A DNA stretch of 15,757 nucleotides from an uncultured Roseateles sp. GTDB taxonomy: Bacteria > Pseudomonadota > Gammaproteobacteria > Burkholderiales > Burkholderiaceae. The notes under the pieces are model-generated. The model had not been told where the DNA came from. It worked only from the letters and a program-made list of their open reading frames with translations, and did no database searches. The translations under genes were made by a program, and so were the position numbers. The DNA is taken from contig CAMLKW010000097.1 in the NCBI GenBank assembly GCA_946480605.1, positions 1 through 15,757 on the forward strand, read 5' to 3'. This document shows positions 13,305-15,757 of this stretch, piece after piece (the stretch's first letter is position 1; the number at the start of each line of letters is the position of its first letter).

Positions 13305-14192
13305 ATGAAGATCCGCAACACCTGCCTGGCCCTCGCGATGCTCGCGCTGGGCAGCTCCGCCTCGGCCCAGACCACGCTGGTCGCCGGCGACATCAGCTTC
13401 ACCGGCTTGGCCCGCGAGTCGGCCTACGGCGGCTTCTCCTTCGTCAGCTGGGTGGACCTGGCGGTCGACACCAGCATCACCTTCTCGGACAACGGCCTGA
13501 AGGCCGACGGCACGTTCAAGACCAGCGTGCAGAAGGAGAACACCTGGGTCTGGACGGCCACCAGCGCCGTCGCGGCCGGCACCCAGGTGGTGGTCTACGG
13601 CGGCAGCTTCAACACCGCCACGGGTACGGTGAGCGGCAGCAGCTCGGGCCAGGGTGGCAAGAACGTCAGCACCGGCACGCTGGCCATCCAGCCCACGGCC
13701 GACGCGGCCGTCTATGCATTCGATTTCTCCAGCAGCGGCGAGGTCGTCTACGCCAAGCAGGGCGCCAGCTTCATCGCGGCGATCAACGCCTTTGCGACGC
13801 CGCCGTCGACCAGCAGCGACAACCCCTTGGCCAGCGGCCTGGGCAGCGACATCCAGGTGCTGAACTATGCGAGCGCCGGCGGCGACGCCGTCTTCCAGCG
13901 GACCGAGTGGTACAGGGGGCCGACGACCGGCCTGACCGTGGACGGCTACAAGGCCGCCATCGGGACGCTGAGCAACTGGAGCAGCGACACCGGCACAAGC
14001 GCCTTCAAGGGCCTGGGGCTGCTGGAAGGCGCGGGCCAGACCGCCGTCGCGACCGGCGCGGCGGTCGGCGTCGGCGCCGGCGACTTCACCATCGTCGCCG
14101 CGCCCGTGCCGGAGCCCGAGACCTATGCGCTGATGCTGGCCGGCATCGCCGTGGTGGGCGGCATCGCGCGCCGCCGCGGGCTGCGCCGCTGA
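13305..14192 (+). CDS. PEP-CTERM sorted surface protein, second of two
   Basis: A 295-residue exported protein. The signal peptide ends A-S-A at residue 21. The mature domain opens T-L-V-A-G-D-I-S-F-T-G, then G-F-S-F-V-S-W-V-D-L-A and T-S-I-T-F-S-D-N-G-L, a pattern resembling the lamin-tail-like secreted domains found in bacterial surface and nuclease proteins. That resemblance is from memory of motifs and needs a profile search. The C-terminal PEP-CTERM tail runs from A266: V-P-E-P (268-271), a hydrophobic helix and A-R-R-R. It differs from the preceding PEP-CTERM protein outside the tail. GGAG right after the upstream stop codon, 14 bases between genes, indicates translation from a shared mRNA. 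It converges with serB 37 bases downstream. Confidence 0.9.
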   Translation: MKIRNTCLALAMLALGSSASAQTTLVAGDISFTGLARESAYGGFSFVSWVDLAVDTSITFSDNGLKADGTFKTSVQKENTWVWTATSAVAAGTQVVVYGGSFNTATGTVSGSSSGQGGKNVSTGTLAIQPTADAAVYAFDFSSSGEVVYAKQGASFIAAINAFATPPSTSSDNPLASGLGSDIQVLNYASAGGDAVFQRTEWYRGPTTGLTVDGYKAAIGTLSNWSSDTGTSAFKGLGLLEGAGQTAVATGAAVGVGAGDFTIVAAPVPEPETYALMLAGIAVVGGIARRRGLRR

Positions 14193-14229
14193 CGACGTGC
14201 GATGGCGGGGAGGGGCGGGCCGACCGCGC

Positions 14230-14943
14230 TCAGCGCAACAGCGTCAGCAGCTGCTCCAAGCCGCCCGCGTTGATGGCCACGCGGGCCTGTTCGCGCACCT
14301 TGGGCTTGGCATGGAAGGCCACGGACAGGCCGGCCGCACCCATCATGGGCAGGTCGTTGGCGCCGTCGCCGACGGCGATCGCCTGGTCGGGGCGGCAGCC
14401 GATCTGCTCGCAGCAGCTCAGCAGCATCAGCCGCTTCTGCTCGCCGTCGCAGATGTCGCCCCAGTCCTGCATGACGACGCGGCCGGTGAGGGCGCCATCG
14501 GCAATCTCCAGCTCGTTGCTGCGCACGAAGTCCATGCCCAGCTCGGCCGCCACAAACCGCGTGAAGAACGTGAAGCCGCCGGACACCAGCACCAGCTTGA
14601 GCCCGGCGCGTTTGAGCGCCGCGCACAGCTCGCGCGCGCCGGGGTTGAAGGTGAGCCGCTCGGCCAGCACGCGGTCCAGCACCGTGGCGGGCACGCCGGC
14701 CAGGATGGCCAGGCGCCGGCGCAGGCTGTCGCGGAAGTCCGTGATCTCGCCGCGCATGGCAGCCTCGGTGATGGCGGCGACTTCCTCGCCTTTGCCGGCC
14801 AGCGCGGCGATCTCGTCGATGCACTCGATGCTGATCAGCGTCGAGTCCATGTCGAACGCGGCGAGCTTGAAGTGGGCCAGCGGGGGCAGGGCGGGGCCGT
14901 CGCGCAGGACGAGGCCTTCGGAAGCAGAGGAGTTCGCAGACAT
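14230..14943 (-). CDS. serB: Phosphoserine phosphatase
   Basis: A 237-residue cytoplasmic HAD-family enzyme that removes phosphate from O-phosphoserine in the last step of serine biosynthesis. HAD motif I is D31-M-D33-S-T, with the nucleophile and acid/base aspartates. Motif II is S121-G-G. The motif III lysine is K170. Motif IV is G-D193-G-A-N-D197, the magnesium site. The helical cap lies between motifs I and II with E40 and R77-region residues typical of SerB. It is the short form without an N-terminal ACT domain. GATAAT ends 7 bases before the ATG and there is no Shine-Dalgarno sequence. It follows mfd on the same strand, 20 bases after the mfd stop. Confidence 0.95.
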   Translation of the reverse strand: MSANSSASEGLVLRDGPALPPLAHFKLAAFDMDSTLISIECIDEIAALAGKGEEVAAITEAAMRGEITDFRDSLRRRLAILAGVPATVLDRVLAERLTFNPGARELCAALKRAGLKLVLVSGGFTFFTRFVAAELGMDFVRSNELEIADGALTGRVVMQDWGDICDGEQKRLMLLSCCEQIGCRPDQAIAVGDGANDLPMMGAAGLSVAFHAKPKVREQARVAINAGGLEQLLTLLR

Positions 14944-14950
14944 GCGCCGG

Positions 14951-14956
14951 ATTATC
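14951..14956 (-). promoter_or_regulatory. -10 GATAAT directly before serB
   Basis: Read on the minus strand this is GATAAT, matching TATAAT at five of six positions, 7 bases before the serB ATG and within the 20-base gap after mfd. It is the best of the leaderless-type -10 candidates in the window. No clear -35. Confidence 0.45.
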
Positions 14957-14963
14957 CCGGCGC

Positions 14964-15757
14964 TCAGCTCTTCACCGGCTGCCCCAGCAACCTCAGCACC
15001 TCGCGCACGGCCTGGGCGCGGTCCTGCGGGCTGCTCAGCGCCTTCTCCACGCGCAGCTTCTCGTTGCCCACCAGTTTGATGTTGCGGTTCTTCTGCACCA
15101 GCTCGATGACGCGCATCGGGTCTATGGGCGGGTTGGGGCGGAAATTGATGTTGATGATGCTGGGTGCGGCGTCGACCTTGATGACGCCGTAGGGCTTGGC
15201 CAGCACGCGCAGGCGGTGCAGGTCGAAGAGGGTCTGGCCTTGGGTCGGCAGCTTGCCAAAGCGGTCGGTGATCTCCTCCAGCATCGCGTCGATCTGCTCG
15301 GGCTTCTCGGCCGTGGCCAGGCGCTTGTACAGGCTCAGCCGCACCTGTACGTCGCCGCAGTAGGCGTCGGGCAGCAGTGCGGGCGCGTGCAGGTTGATCT
15401 CGGTGTTGGTGGAGAAGGCGCCGGTGGGCGACAGCAGGTCGGGCTCGCGGCCTGACTTGAGCGCGCGCACGGCCTCGCTGAGCATGTCGTTGTAGAGCTG
15501 GAAGCCCACCTCCATCATGTTGCCGCTCTGGTTGTCGCCCAGCACCTCGCCGGCACCGCGGATCTCCAGGTCGTGCATCGCGAGGTAGAAGCCCGAGCCC
15601 AGTTCCTCCATCGCCTGAATGGCGTCCAGCCGCTGCGTGGCCTGTTTCGTCAGGCCTTGCAGGTCGGGCACCATCAGGTAGGCATAGGCCTGGTGGTGGG
15701 ACCGGCCCACGCGGCCGCGCAGCTGGTGCAGCTGCGCCAGGCCGAACTTGTCGGCGC
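14964..15757 (-). CDS. mfd: Transcription-repair coupling factor Mfd, C-terminal part only
   Basis: About 263 C-terminal residues are visible; the gene continues past the end of the window. The first visible residues give the helicase motif VI region H-Q-L-R-G-R-V-G-R, then A-Y-A-Y-L, then the TRG motif region with L-G-S-G-F-Y-L-A-M-H-D-L-E-I-R-G-A-G-E-V-L-G. The C-terminal regulatory domain follows (D-V-Q-V-R-L-S-L-Y-K-R-L ... I-T-D-R-F-G). Mfd is a DNA translocase that removes RNA polymerase stalled at lesions and recruits UvrA. The stop codon lies 20 bases before serB. Only the 5' truncation by the window edge limits this call. Confidence 0.96.
   Translation of the reverse strand, partial: ADKFGLAQLHQLRGRVGRSHHQAYAYLMVPDLQGLTKQATQRLDAIQAMEELGSGFYLAMHDLEIRGAGEVLGDNQSGNMMEVGFQLYNDMLSEAVRALKSGREPDLLSPTGAFSTNTEINLHAPALLPDAYCGDVQVRLSLYKRLATAEKPEQIDAMLEEITDRFGKLPTQGQTLFDLHRLRVLAKPYGVIKVDAAPSIININFRPNPPIDPMRVIELVQKNRNIKLVGNEKLRVEKALSSPQDRAQAVREVLRLLGQPVKS

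Overview
The window is very GC-rich and tightly packed. It looks like a chromosomal stretch of a betaproteobacterium, probably Burkholderiales of the Rubrivivax/Roseateles/Leptothrix kind. This is inferred from the housekeeping genes (mfd, serB, rnk), the LysE and CaiB/BaiF paralogues, and two proteins with PEP-CTERM surface-sorting tails. No insertion sequence, phage gene, tRNA, rRNA or CRISPR array was found.

Layout. 1-982: the end of a family III CoA-transferase gene and a small YCII-like protein. 989-3505: a LysE-type exporter (minus strand) diverging from a secreted 604-residue protein that looks like a zinc peptidase fold with all its metal ligands replaced, followed by a helical TPR-like tail. 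3516-4331 (minus): a 2-keto-4-pentenoate hydratase/FAH-family enzyme, best started at a TTG codon. 4475-6054: a six-helix ion-channel-like protein, a small coiled-coil protein and a small membrane-anchored two-cysteine protein. 6205-7932: an orphan thiamine-diphosphate enzyme. 7933-8187: a gap holding a possible 33-codon gene and a perfect 11-bp inverted repeat. 8188-9759: rnk, a tandem universal stress protein, and an S4-domain RNA-binding protein whose start lies inside the stress gene.

9760-14192 is the most distinctive accessory part. A 402-base GC-rich, hairpin-bearing leader precedes three closely spaced plus-strand genes: a lipoprotein pectate lyase (PL1) fused through a proline-rich linker to a DUF1349-like beta-sandwich domain, then two different PEP-CTERM proteins. 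The spacing (18 and 14 bases) and good ribosome sites suggest one operon for an outer-surface pectin-related function. No exosortase gene is present here, so sorting would depend on one elsewhere.

14230-15757 (minus): serB after the 3' end of mfd, a housekeeping pair.

A recurring feature is a -10-like hexamer 6-7 bases upstream of the ATG (LysE, channel, ThDP enzyme, S4 protein, SerB), with no clear Shine-Dalgarno sequence. This suggests leaderless transcripts, while the pectate lyase operon and several other genes have normal ribosome-binding sites.
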